Source: VRUE01 sp035548675
GTDB lineage: Bacteria > Actinomycetota > Thermoleophilia > Solirubrobacterales > 70-9
DNA: 64,000 nucleotides
Direction of reading: 5' to 3'
Assembly: GCA_035548675.1 (NCBI GenBank)
Contig: DASZSJ010000016.1
Span: 7,300-71,299, forward strand
A model generated the notes under the pieces. That model was not told the DNA's origin and made no database searches. It saw only the letters and a program-made list of their open reading frames with translations. Below are positions 50,203 through 57,757 of the stretch, one piece after another. The position numbers and the translations under genes are program-made. Within the stretch, counting starts at the first letter, position 1. The number at the start of each line of letters is the position of its first letter.

Positions 50203-50822
50203 TGAACGTGCGCGCCATGCACCCCGGTGAGATCGACGCTGCGGTCAGCGTGTGGCGCGAGGCCAACGTCGCCCGTGGCGCTCCGCATGGGCCTGCGCGT
50301 ACCGAGCGAATCCGCGCGAAACTCTCAGCCCCAGACGCACTGCCGTGCGTCGCGTTGCGCCCAGACATCGTAGGCATGGCGCTCGCCGAGCCCGGGAGGC
50401 TCGATGACGGCGCAGGAGACCTCGATCCAACACTCCTGCACATCTCGATGGTTTTCGTTCGTCCCGCTGCACAGCGCACAGGAGTCGGGCTCCCTCTTGT
50501 CATGTACGTCCTCGACGTCGCACGGTCGAGCGGTTACAGACGAGTGCGAGTTTGGACGACGCAGGAGAACCGCGCGGCTCGCAAGCTCTACGAGAGAGCT
50601 GGGATGACCCCCACTGGCAAAACCACTCCCCTCCGGTCGAGCGTGGCTCTCCAGTACGAATGCCCGGTAGAAGAATCACGGCGCCAAGACCTCGGTGTCG
50701 ATGACGTTGCTGACCTTTGGGCCGAGATCACGCCGGCATCTGAAGACGAGAGTCTCGAGCTCGCCGGGGACGAGCTCCGTGCGATGCGCAAGGAGAAACA
50801 CACCAAGGAGGGTCAAAGCTAA
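50202..50822 (+). CDS. GNAT family acetyltransferase
   Basis: The 206-residue protein has the acetyl-CoA-binding segment VFVRPAAQRTGVGLPLVMYV (R/QxxGxG/A-like, about residues 90-109) and RVWTTQENRAARKLYERAGM, the usual GNAT C-terminal motif. About 40 polar residues follow. The first 50 residues are also present in the truncated copy at 47809. The substrate is unknown. Confidence 0.83.
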   Translation: MNVRAMHPGEIDAAVSVWREANVARGAPHGPARTERIRAKLSAPDALPCVALRPDIVGMALAEPGRLDDGAGDLDPTLLHISMVFVRPAAQRTGVGLPLVMYVLDVARSSGYRRVRVWTTQENRAARKLYERAGMTPTGKTTPLRSSVALQYECPVEESRRQDLGVDDVADLWAEITPASEDESLELAGDELRAMRKEKHTKEGQS

Positions 50823-50824
50823 TC

Positions 50825-51043
50825 GTGCGAAGGCCTCTGCGACGCGTCTTCCTTCTACTTGGCACCTATGTGGCTCTCTTGGCGGCCGTCGTCTTCGCGG
50901 GCTTCCTGGGAAGCGCAATTGGTATTTGGGCCGCGATCCTCTGGGGCGTCGGAGTCATCAGCGGGCTCGTCATCTATGGACGCCGACGCCTGAATCGATC
51001 CCGGAGTCAAATCGCTCTAGAAGGCCAGCCTCCATCGGATTGA
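50825..51043 (+). CDS. Small two-helix membrane protein
   Basis: The 72-residue protein (GTG start, three bases after the GNAT stop) has two hydrophobic segments (about residues 8-30 and 34-51) and a basic tail. It is probably expressed with the GNAT gene. No family is recognised. Confidence 0.5.
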   Translation: MRRPLRRVFLLLGTYVALLAAVVFAGFLGSAIGIWAAILWGVGVISGLVIYGRRRLNRSRSQIALEGQPPSD

Positions 51044-51045
51044 AA

Positions 51046-51115
51046 GGACGGAGGTCTTCCGTACGGAGAGTGGCTTTGCCGAGGTGATGCGACCGAAATG
51101 CGACCGGCAACTCAG
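51046..51115 (+). repeat. TGCGACC repeat, copy c
   Basis: CGGAGAGTGGCTTTGCCGAG leads to GTGATGCGACCGAAATGCGA and CCGGCAACT. The core is identical to copy b. It separates the GNAT/membrane module from the convergent PIN/Phd pair. Confidence 0.65.
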
Positions 51116-51489
51116 GGCACGCGGATGTCGACGAGATCTTCAATCAACTTGAAGTCGTCGGCGTTCAGGGTCAGCAGGGGCACGCCGTGAACATTCGCGG
51201 TCGCGGCAATCGCCAGGTCGAAGGCGCGGCGCCGGGGCTGGCCGCCACGCTGCGCCACGGCTGCATAAAGGCGACCGCATTCGCGCGCCGCCGCCGCCTC
51301 GAAGGGCAGAGGGTCGAAGCTCTCCTCGATTGTGCCGAGCCGGCGCAGGCGTACAGCCCGGACCTCCTCATCCGCCGCGACCAAGACACCGAAGTGAAGC
51401 TCGGTGAGCGAGACGACGCTGATCGCGACATCCTCATCGGGATCCTCGCTGCCGCGTATGAGGACCGACGTGTCAAGCAGGGCCGGCAC
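51112..51489 (-). CDS. PIN domain toxin (VapC-like)
   Basis: The 125-residue protein has the PIN acidic residues: D near the start (ALLDTSVLIRG), E in VSLTELHFGV, D in RAFDLAIAATAN and D in LTLNADDFKLIEDL. VapC toxins are Mg2+-dependent RNases that often cut tRNA. It lies 7 bases after its Phd-like partner. Confidence 0.88.
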   Translation of the reverse strand: MPALLDTSVLIRGSEDPDEDVAISVVSLTELHFGVLVAADEEVRAVRLRRLGTIEESFDPLPFEAAAARECGRLYAAVAQRGGQPRRRAFDLAIAATANVHGVPLLTLNADDFKLIEDLVDIRVP

Positions 51490-51496
51490 CGAGCCG

Positions 51497-51742
51497 TTAC
51501 AGCGCCCAGGGGTCGCGAAGTTCGCCGCCTACCTTCTCGAGGTCGGCCTCGAGGGTCGGGTCGACGGGCGCCCTCCAGAGCTCAGCGAGCTGTGAGCTCG
51601 GCACCCAGCGCCGGCCCTTGGCAGGCCCCAGGGAAGCGACTGGCCGTCCAGAAACAGTGATCGTCAGCTCCTCGCCCGCTTCGGCGCGACGCAGCACCTC
51701 GCCAACGTTGTTGCGCAGTTCCTTCTGGGGAATCGTCGCCAC
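51497..51742 (-). CDS. Phd/YefM-type antitoxin
   Basis: The 81-residue protein starts MATIPQKELRNNVGEVLRRA and has EAGEELTITVSGRPVASLGP, the Phd/YefM DNA-binding N-terminus. The C-terminal half (VDPTLEADLEKVGGELRDPW) would block the PIN toxin. It is the first gene of the pair and likely represses its own promoter. Confidence 0.87.
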   Translation of the reverse strand: MATIPQKELRNNVGEVLRRAEAGEELTITVSGRPVASLGPAKGRRWVPSSQLAELWRAPVDPTLEADLEKVGGELRDPWAL

Positions 51743-51802
51743 AGTCCCACGGTAGCAGTTCTGCTACCTGCGAGGGTCTTCGGTTCTGCTGGAAGCCGTT
51801 GA

Positions 51803-52321
51803 CTACTTTTCGACCCCGCAGAGCTCGAGGTCATCGCGCTTCGCCATCCACTGAGCGGTCCGATCGGACATGGCCGCTTTGAGGGAAAGGAGTTTTGCCG
51901 TTGCGACATTACCTTTTTCCATTTCCTTGGCCGTCTCTTTGATCAGCCCCAGCGTTTCCTCGTCTTTTTCCAGCACGGCTTCAATTGCATGGGAATCTCC
52001 GCTAGGAGGCTCGAGTTCCCGCAGTTCCCGAATCCCCTGTTCGGACTTAGGAAGAACCTTGCGAAGGATGGCAGCGAATTCCGCGACTTCCTCAGGATCG
52101 TCAAGCCCCGATTCATTTAGTCGATCCAGCTTTTTATTCCAGGCGGCGACATCTTCGTCTTCATCCGCTGCCTGACAGATTTCATCAGCCCGAGCGATCC
52201 ATTCGGACTTGCTCAGATCCCCACTCGCTGACGTAGATCCGGTCGAATTAGAGGAACCCTCTCCGCAGCCTGCCAGAAGAGCAAGCCCCGCCAACAACGC
52301 CATCAGACACGCTCTCCGCAT
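51803..52321 (-). CDS. Lipoprotein with helical domain
   Basis: From the ATG at 52321 (AGGGGAG upstream) the 172-residue protein has a signal ending LALLAGC, a lipobox with C at residue 19. Then come an S/T/G-rich spacer and a helical domain with two cysteines (IARADEICQAADEDEDVAAW, DDLELCGVEK). The protein at 63248-63736 has the same plan. A longer frame to 52405 is not needed. Function unknown; probably cell-envelope. Confidence 0.75.
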   Translation of the reverse strand: MRRACLMALLAGLALLAGCGEGSSNSTGSTSASGDLSKSEWIARADEICQAADEDEDVAAWNKKLDRLNESGLDDPEEVAEFAAILRKVLPKSEQGIRELRELEPPSGDSHAIEAVLEKDEETLGLIKETAKEMEKGNVATAKLLSLKAAMSDRTAQWMAKRDDLELCGVEK

Positions 52322-52479
52322 CGTCTCCCCTACTCGTTCAGGGCCGAAGCCTACAGATGCACCCTTCCCATCCCGAGGCCACTTGACGTTCCATGCCTGA
52401 AACACCGCCGCTCTACCAAGCCACTATTGATCGTATTGAAAGGCCGAGGGGCGTCTGCATGGCGAGCGGACTAGCTTCG

Positions 52480-52542
52480 ATTGTGTGACCGAGATGCGAC
52501 TTGCCGGTGCGGTCGTTTCTACCGAAGGACAAGCGCTCCAAC
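52480..52542 (+). repeat. TGCGACC repeat, copy d
   Basis: TTGTGTGACCGAGATGCGAC is followed by TTGCCGGTGCGGTCGTTTCT and ACCGAAGGACAAGCGCT, matching the second half of copy a. It lies between the lipoprotein and the DUF2283-like gene. Confidence 0.6.
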
Positions 52543-52543
52543 G

Positions 52544-52831
52544 TTAGACAGCCGCGAGGGCCGGCGCGAGGTCGTCGGCGCTCGCTTTGACCGACTCCGG
52601 AATCGTGATGCGAAGTTCGCCATCGCGATCGAGGATCGCTTGAGCACCCAAAACAGTGAGACCGACGATTCGTTGAGTGCCAGGCTCGAAGCGCAGGACA
52701 TGACCCTCGGGCGTCTCCTCGCCCTCCGCCTCTTTGGGCTCGCCGACATGCAAATAGAGCACGTCGTTCTCAGCGTCATAGTCTGCGTGGTCGAAGGCGA
52801 CCGGGCCAATTCTGATGTTCACTTGCTCCAT
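52544..52831 (-). CDS. DUF2283-like protein
   Basis: The 95-residue protein has AFDHADYDAENDVLYLHVGE and GHVLRFEPGTQRIVGLTVLG. These match the YDxxxDvLYl and GxivgieiL patterns of DUF2283, often paired with a DUF4258 toxin-like gene. It overlaps the upstream gene by 13 bases. An antitoxin role is an inference from that pairing. Confidence 0.75.
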   Translation of the reverse strand: MEQVNIRIGPVAFDHADYDAENDVLYLHVGEPKEAEGEETPEGHVLRFEPGTQRIVGLTVLGAQAILDRDGELRITIPESVKASADDLAPALAAV

Positions 52832-53130
52832 GAGCGTGGATCCTTCCGATTACCGAACGCAGAGATGACCCGCGCTGGCTCCTGTTCATAGCTTACGACC
52901 ACCAACAGCCAGCGACTAGGGCCCGCGCCGCGCAGGTAGTGGCGCCTGCGCTGCTCGTAAGCGGGATCCGGCAAGACGCGGTCCGGTTCAGCAACGGCCC
53001 TCAATACGTCAGCGAGATAAGGCGCCAACTCGGGATGACCTCGCAGAATCTTGTCACGCCAGAGATCAGCGGGCACGATCACCCGAACGCCTGCCGGATC
53101 TTTTCCCTCCCCAGCCTCGCCATTCATCAT
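52819..53130 (-). CDS. DUF4258-like toxin candidate
   Basis: The 103-residue protein has HPELAPYLADVLRAVAEPDR and SRWLLVVVSYEQEPARVISA, resembling the beta-strand core of DUF4258-type proteins that accompany DUF2283. It is upstream of and overlaps the DUF2283-like gene, and lies 19 bases after a nucleotidyltransferase gene. The family call is by pattern only. Confidence 0.6.
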   Translation of the reverse strand: MMNGEAGEGKDPAGVRVIVPADLWRDKILRGHPELAPYLADVLRAVAEPDRVLPDPAYEQRRRHYLRGAGPSRWLLVVVSYEQEPARVISAFGNRKDPRSWSK

Positions 53131-53149
53131 CGGAAGTCGCCGCCCGTGT

Positions 53150-53497
53150 TCATCCGGCGAGGACCCGTCCCTGCGAGAGAGCGGCGCGGACGAACCCCCC
53201 AGGCACGTCGCGCCAGCGGTCCACGTAGTCGCAGCTCAGGACTAGAACGCTGGCCGGAACTCGCAGATCGCGCAAGGTGCGATGAAGACGCACCGACTCC
53301 TCAGCCTCGTTTGCGACTTCGGGCTCTACGACAAGGAAGTCAATATCGCTATAGGGACTTGCCGAGCCGCAGGCGTACGAACCAAACAAAATGATCTGCG
53401 CCTCGGGTGCAGCAATAGCTAGGCGGTGCCCTGCCTCCGTGATCAGGGCCTCATCGACTGTCCGCATGATCGAAATCATAGATACAACCGCAGACAA
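53150..53497 (-). CDS. Nucleotidyltransferase domain protein, second solitary paralog
   Basis: The 115-residue protein has GSYACGSASPYSDIDFLVVE. It shares most of its second half, including LSQGRVLAG at the end, with the protein at 49414-49755. The start may be 53497 or an internal ATG (MISIMRT or MRTVDEAL). It heads a three-gene set with the DUF4258-like and DUF2283-like genes, an unusual combination. Confidence 0.73.
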   Translation of the reverse strand: MSAVVSMISIMRTVDEALITEAGHRLAIAAPEAQIILFGSYACGSASPYSDIDFLVVEPEVANEAEESVRLHRTLRDLRVPASVLVLSCDYVDRWRDVPGGFVRAALSQGRVLAG

Positions 53498-53513
53498 CTC
53501 GTATCATTCCTCC

Positions 53514-53714
53514 ATGGCTCACGAGCAGCTCATAACAACGCCGCGAGGGCATCCAGCCGCGCGTAGTGCTGCCGTCACGACGCCGCACCTCGCCGCCCTC
53601 ATTGTCGACGGCACAGTACGGCCGAGCGAAGGACCTCGGTACCTACCCCAGCCGACGAGCCTCGGGGGCGCCGGCAAAAGCGCGGCGGACTACATAAGCG
53701 ATGGGCGTCGCTGA
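53514..53714 (+). pseudogene. Possible remnant of a Phd-type antitoxin
   Basis: The 66-residue frame (MAHEQLITTPRGHPAARSAA) ends with HLAALIVDGTVRPSEGPRYL and GAGKSAADYISDGRR, which resemble the toxin-binding C-terminal end of Phd/VapB antitoxins. No N-terminal DNA-binding part is present, and there is no ribosome-binding site. It diverges from the nucleotidyltransferase at 53497. It may be a fragment or chance. Confidence 0.35.
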
Positions 53715-54056
53715 GGCCCTACATCCCTTGCGCCGAGAGCACGCGCCTCGGGCTCGTCATATCACCCGACAAACCCCGTAAATGGCGATGGAGCATGGCG
53801 GGGTAAGCGGTGCATCCCGCGCTAACAAATCGAGCCTCCGGTCGACCAGTTGAACGCGGCCCTATCTATTCAAGGCCTGGGACGCAACCTGCCTGGCCGA
53901 AGCTTTTCTCGCAAAATGGGGGACTTCAGGCGTATCTTGATAGGTCTTGGCACTCTTCCAAAAGAGTGCCAGCTATGGTGCAAATGCTTCTGGCAGGGGA
54001 AAGCAAGGCCGCCATTGGGTTGAGCGGCCGGACAAATTCCGACAAGGAGGCATCGA
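53715..54056. other. Gene-free stretch with a CIRCE-like inverted repeat
   Basis: No supported gene is visible in these 342 bases. At 53947-53972, TTGGCACTC-TTCCAAAA-GAGTGCCAG forms a 9-bp hairpin resembling the HrcA operator (CACTC and GAGTG arms), but with an 8-base rather than 9-base spacer. It lies 85 bases upstream of the small zinc-protein gene. GTATCTTGAT upstream could be part of a promoter. Confidence 0.5.
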
Positions 54057-54215
54057 ATGGCAAAGGTGGGTCCGTATCACTCCAAGGCCCCCAACGACCG
54101 CAAGGTCTACCACGATCACAACAATTGCACCGAGGGCAACAACATCGAGACGTACAACAAAGTCTCGGGCACAGGCGGATACCCTCGCTGCGATCACTGC
54201 CAGCGCCTCGGCTAG
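54057..54215 (+). CDS. Tiny zinc-binding-like protein
   Basis: The 52-residue protein reads MAKVGPYHSKAPNDRKVYHD, then HNNCTEGNNIETYNKVSGTG and GYPRCDHCQRLG. H-x-x-x-C and CxxC spacing suggests a zinc site. A strong AAGGAGG lies 7 bases before the ATG, so it is expressed. Similar short proteins occur widely; their role is unknown to me. It is too short for common ORF cut-offs. Confidence 0.75.
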   Translation: MAKVGPYHSKAPNDRKVYHDHNNCTEGNNIETYNKVSGTGGYPRCDHCQRLG

Positions 54216-54292
54216 CGCGACGCTAGCGGCCTCGGCCTGAGCAAGCTATTGCTAGGCCCGCCCTGTTCGCCAAGGCGAGCCTTTGCGAAGCA

Positions 54293-54328
54293 GTCGACTA
54301 CGCAGGGGCTTTCCCCTGCGTAGTCGAC
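54293..54328. repeat. 16-bp perfect inverted repeat
   Basis: GTCGACTACGCAGGGG (54293-54308) is inverted exactly at 54313-54328 with a CTTT loop. There is no U tract after either arm. It lies between the zinc-protein gene and the DUF6119-like gene. Terminator, element end or recombination site are all possible. Confidence 0.7.
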
Positions 54329-54424
54329 ACAGATTCCACTGGCGCTTTCTGCAAGTTCACCACACTCAGAGAAGTTCATCGCCGACGACAAATCTTCACT
54401 AACCGACGCGACTAAGGAACTTAC

Positions 54425-56038
54425 TTGCCACAAAAACCGCGACAGCAACGAATTACTCTTTTCCTGCTGAAGGAGGGTATCGACGACGAGGAAATCTGGA
54501 TTCAAACCAGTATTGCCGAACAAACCCAGGTGGCGGCAGGGGGACTGAAGGGCACACTTTCCGTCGGCCACAATAAAAGCTCAACCCCAAAATGGTCGAA
54601 GTACTTGCGAGACCATGTGACAGGCACTCGGCTTGCGGACCTTCGGAACCGCTCAACAGCGGCTGCGCTCCTCTTTGAAACATCTGAACGCCAGTTTGTC
54701 GCCTGCTTTGGCTACGGACGCTCAATGATCAATCTAGAGCTTTGCGAGCCAGACTTTGGACTCAAGGTCGTCGTGAATTCAATCAAACCGAACCGCCTGA
54801 AGAGCATTGACGCGCGGGGCTTTGAGGAGATCACCCGTAATACAAAGCGTGATGTCAGTCGCGAGTCGGCGCTAAGCGCTTTCGAGATCGACGTTGAGCG
54901 AGATGTTGTTCGGTCGCTAACCGGAGCACCCGAGGATGAGGAACTCGCAAAGCGACTTAGCGGCGCTGACGCTCTGGGTCTCAACACTAAACGCCAGTTG
55001 CCAGAACTATCGAAACTGTGTGATGAGCTACTCAATGCCTACAAGTCGACCCGCTATCGAGAGCGGGGGTTTGGGTTTATCGATCACCTGCGACGTGTAA
55101 CCAATAAGGGCGAGAAGGCCGAACTCGACGATGCTCTGGTTCAAGCCCTAAATGAGGGCGGCGACGCGCTAGACGATCTGCACTTGGCGATTCCAGAGGC
55201 TATCGACTGGCTGGCCGTGGATGGAATTCGCCTAAGTGGAGAACGCAAAGGAAACAAATTGCATGCTGACCCCTCTGTAAGCGCTTATCTGCGCCTACGC
55301 GCAGATAAAGAGATTGATCTACCTAGGCTCAAGCGCGATCAAGTCTTGGCTATGGGCGCTGAGACCGAGGCGCCGATTGGGCACTGGTCAATCTACCGAT
55401 GCATCGTCTACCAGACCCGACGTAACGGCCGCCTCTACGTTCTTAGCGCAGGTGATTGGTTTTGGGTGGCCGAGAGCTACGTACAAAAAGTGACCGATTA
55501 CGTTGCGCAGCTACCCGAACTTGAGATCGATCTGCCGGACTGTGCTCCCAACTCACGCGAGGATGCCTATAACCTCGCAGCTGCTGAGGCAACTGGGTGC
55601 CTCTGCCTTGATGGGAAATTTGTAACTGAATCGGTCCCCGATAACGTCGAGGTATGTGACTTGCTCAGCCCGGATCGAAAGCTGATCCATGTTAAGAAGC
55701 GTGGATCTTCCTCAACCCTTAGTCACCTCTTCAACCAAGGGGTTAATTCGGCCGAATGGCTACGTGAGGATCCTGCGTTCAGAACCGAGGCTCGGGAGAT
55801 GGCGAGTGAGATCAATCCACAGATTGCCGAAGCACTGCCTTCCGGTGAATTCGAGCCGAGTGACTACGAGGTTGCATTCGTCGTTATCACTAGAAGTGAA
55901 CGTGACTCTCCATTGACATTGCCTTTCTTTAGCTTGGTCAGCTTGCGTAATGCAGCTCGTACACTTCGACATCAAGGCTATCGGGTGACTGTAAAGGCCG
56001 TGAAAGAGCCGCGAGAGACTGGCAAAGAAACGGAATAA
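54425..56038 (+). CDS. DUF6119-like (TIGR04141-type) sporadically distributed protein
   Basis: The 537-residue protein shows RITLFLLKEG near the start, then TSERQFVACFGYGRSMINLE and FGLKVVVNSIKPNRLKSIDA, features I associate with the DUF6119 family, whose function is unknown and which is patchily distributed. Later motifs include LYVLSAGDWFWVAESYVQKV and LDGKFVTESVPDNVEVCDLL. It starts at TTG with AGGA upstream. Its base composition is visibly less GC-rich than the core genes, and the integrase is next to it, so it was probably acquired. No membrane segment or signal peptide is seen. Confidence 0.75.
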   Translation: MPQKPRQQRITLFLLKEGIDDEEIWIQTSIAEQTQVAAGGLKGTLSVGHNKSSTPKWSKYLRDHVTGTRLADLRNRSTAAALLFETSERQFVACFGYGRSMINLELCEPDFGLKVVVNSIKPNRLKSIDARGFEEITRNTKRDVSRESALSAFEIDVERDVVRSLTGAPEDEELAKRLSGADALGLNTKRQLPELSKLCDELLNAYKSTRYRERGFGFIDHLRRVTNKGEKAELDDALVQALNEGGDALDDLHLAIPEAIDWLAVDGIRLSGERKGNKLHADPSVSAYLRLRADKEIDLPRLKRDQVLAMGAETEAPIGHWSIYRCIVYQTRRNGRLYVLSAGDWFWVAESYVQKVTDYVAQLPELEIDLPDCAPNSREDAYNLAAAEATGCLCLDGKFVTESVPDNVEVCDLLSPDRKLIHVKKRGSSSTLSHLFNQGVNSAEWLREDPAFRTEAREMASEINPQIAEALPSGEFEPSDYEVAFVVITRSERDSPLTLPFFSLVSLRNAARTLRHQGYRVTVKAVKEPRETGKETE

Positions 56039-56079
56039 GCCATCGATTTGGAGTTAGCGGGTTTGCGTGTTGAATCTAT

Positions 56080-57171
56080 TTACCCAATTGCACCTTTTAC
56101 CTTCCCGAAGCTCTCCCTCGTTGGATGCGTATAGCGAGCCAGCATTGTCTCGACGCGGTGGCCGGCGATCTCGGCCAGGTCGGCGTCGTTGATGCCGGCG
56201 GCGCGGAGGTGGGTGACGTAGGAGTGGCGGCACTCGTGGGGGCGGATGTCTAGGCCGGAGGCCTTCTGGGTGGGGTGCCAGAGGTCCCGGTAGAAGTTGC
56301 GCTCGCGCCACATGCGGCCGGTGGGGGTCGTGAAGAGGAGATCGCAGTCCTCGGCATTGAGCTGGATCTGGGCTTCGATCATCCAGGCGAGGGTCGCCGG
56401 GACAGGAACGGTCCTCCCCGCGTCGTGCTCGCCGTGGTCGGTCTTGGTGCCGTCGAGGATCACGCCCTCGTGGGCGGTCCTTCTGACCTTCAACGTCTCT
56501 CCGTCGAAGTCCTCACGCTTCAGCGGGAGCACCTCCCCCAGCCTCATGCCGGTATCGGTGAAGACGCGGACCATTGCCTCGTAGCGACCGGCCGCCTTGG
56601 CGAAGGTGTGCATCTGCTCGAAGCTGAAGACGCGGATCGGTCGGCGCTTCTTCTTTGCCCTCGGGTCGTTGGATCTGACTCGAACGCCCTTGAAGGGGTT
56701 GAGGTCGGCCACTTCGTCGGTGATCGCGTCCTCGGCCATTGCCGATAGAGCGCGGAGGATGCCGACGACGCCGGTTGTGGCTCTGCCCTGGACTCGCAGC
56801 ATGTGGTCAACCAGGGCGAGGGCGTGGCGTCGGCGCAGCTCGCGCATGGGCCACTGCTTGAGTGGGACGCCCTCTACCTCGACCTCGAGTACGCGGCTGA
56901 TCCGATGCTCGTTGGTCTCGTTGGTGCGATCCGAGCGCGGGTGATGGGTCGGCCAGGTGGCGAAGTACTCACCCAGGGTGTCGGGGCGGTCTGAGAGCCC
57001 GTAGGCCTCGTCTATCGCTTGCTGGGCTTCGCGCTTGAGCTTGAAGGTCCCCTTCCCACGATTCCAGCGGGGCTTGGCGATTCGGTGTTTGCCGTCGCTG
57101 CCGGTGTATCTGGCGACCCAGACGATCTCGCCGGAGGGGTTGCGACGTTTGACCGGCGACTCTCGCCTCAC
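56080..57171 (-). CDS. int: Tyrosine recombinase/integrase
   Basis: From the GTG at 57171, overlapping the upstream stop (GTGA), the protein has 363 residues. The N-terminal part (about residues 60-150) resembles the SAM-like core-binding domain. The catalytic domain shows R in DTGMRLGEVLPLKRED, K in DGTKTDHG, HxxR in HECRHSYVTHL, a second H in IAGHRVETM and Y in ARYTHP. All catalytic residues are present. It lies about 1.8 kb from a tRNA gene that could hold its attachment site. Confidence 0.9.
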   Translation of the reverse strand: MRRESPVKRRNPSGEIVWVARYTGSDGKHRIAKPRWNRGKGTFKLKREAQQAIDEAYGLSDRPDTLGEYFATWPTHHPRSDRTNETNEHRISRVLEVEVEGVPLKQWPMRELRRRHALALVDHMLRVQGRATTGVVGILRALSAMAEDAITDEVADLNPFKGVRVRSNDPRAKKKRRPIRVFSFEQMHTFAKAAGRYEAMVRVFTDTGMRLGEVLPLKREDFDGETLKVRRTAHEGVILDGTKTDHGEHDAGRTVPVPATLAWMIEAQIQLNAEDCDLLFTTPTGRMWRERNFYRDLWHPTQKASGLDIRPHECRHSYVTHLRAAGINDADLAEIAGHRVETMLARYTHPTRESFGKVKGAIG

Positions 57172-57359
57172 GAAGCCTCCCTTCGCTGGGCAAGGAAGGC
57201 GTCTACGTCGGCTGGGTCTATCCGTCGGGAAGCTCCGAGCTTGTAGGAGGGCAGGTCTCCCCTCCTGATCCAGTTGCGGATCGTGCGGTCCGAGACGGCG
57301 AGATAGGCGGCAAGGGTGCGCTCGGTAAAGAAGGTGATCGACCGGGCATTTCTCTCCAT
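57168..57359 (-). CDS. Excisionase-like helix-turn-helix protein
   Basis: The 63-residue protein has ERTLAAYLAVSDRTIRNWIR followed by GDLPSYKLGASRRIDPADVD, the MerR/excisionase (HTH_17) fold. The ATG at 57359 follows GAGGGC. It overlaps the integrase by 4 bases and probably controls direction of recombination. Confidence 0.85.
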   Translation of the reverse strand: MERNARSITFFTERTLAAYLAVSDRTIRNWIRRGDLPSYKLGASRRIDPADVDAFLAQRREAS

Positions 57360-57429
57360 GCCCTCCTGGTGCCAAAAGGGTCTTCGCTTGATCCACTTGT
57401 TAGGCAAAAGACCGAAGGTCAAGCCCCTC

Positions 57430-57497
57430 GCCGGGCCTCCATACAGGCGGCCTCCGCACGGCGAAGCCGTGCCACAATCGGCCGCCGGAGGCCCGGC
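57430..57497 (-). promoter_or_regulatory. Nested three-stem inverted repeat upstream of xis-int
   Basis: GCCGGGCCTCC/GGAGGCCCGGC (57430-57440, 57487-57497) encloses GGCGGCC/GGCCGCC and then GCACGGC-GAA-GCCGTGC. All three pairings are exact. It lies in the 155 bases before the excisionase gene. Possible roles are terminator of the upstream operon, structured leader, or recombination-related site. Confidence 0.6.
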
Positions 57498-57514
57498 CGG
57501 AGTCGCCAACGCGA

Positions 57515-57757
57515 TCACGCTGGCGCCTTCCTGACGTTTGCGATCACCAAACTGCGGCCCAGGCACGAATCGGAGGGATTCGTAGTGTGTCGGGCTGTTG
57601 GGCTGTTGCTTTTGAGGTTCTTCCTTTGACTGCCTTTTCGTCTTTGCCTCTTGGCTCTTTTGAGCTTCTTTCGGTTTTTGCTTCTTGCCTTTGGGTCTTT
57701 GTCTTGCCTTCTTGCTTTTCGGTTCTTGGTTTCTTTCTTTGGCTTTGATTTCGTCAT
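57515..57757 (-). CDS. Lysine/arginine-rich small protein
   Basis: The 80-residue frame starts MTKSKPKKETKNRKARRQDK and is more than a third K/R. Its ATG overlaps the stop of the HTH gene (ATGA). The purine-rich DNA leaves more than one frame open, so it may be a true nucleic-acid-binding protein or a compositional artefact. Confidence 0.4.
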   Translation of the reverse strand: MTKSKPKKETKNRKARRQDKDPKARSKNRKKLKRAKRQRRKGSQRKNLKSNSPTARHTTNPSDSCLGRSLVIANVRKAPA

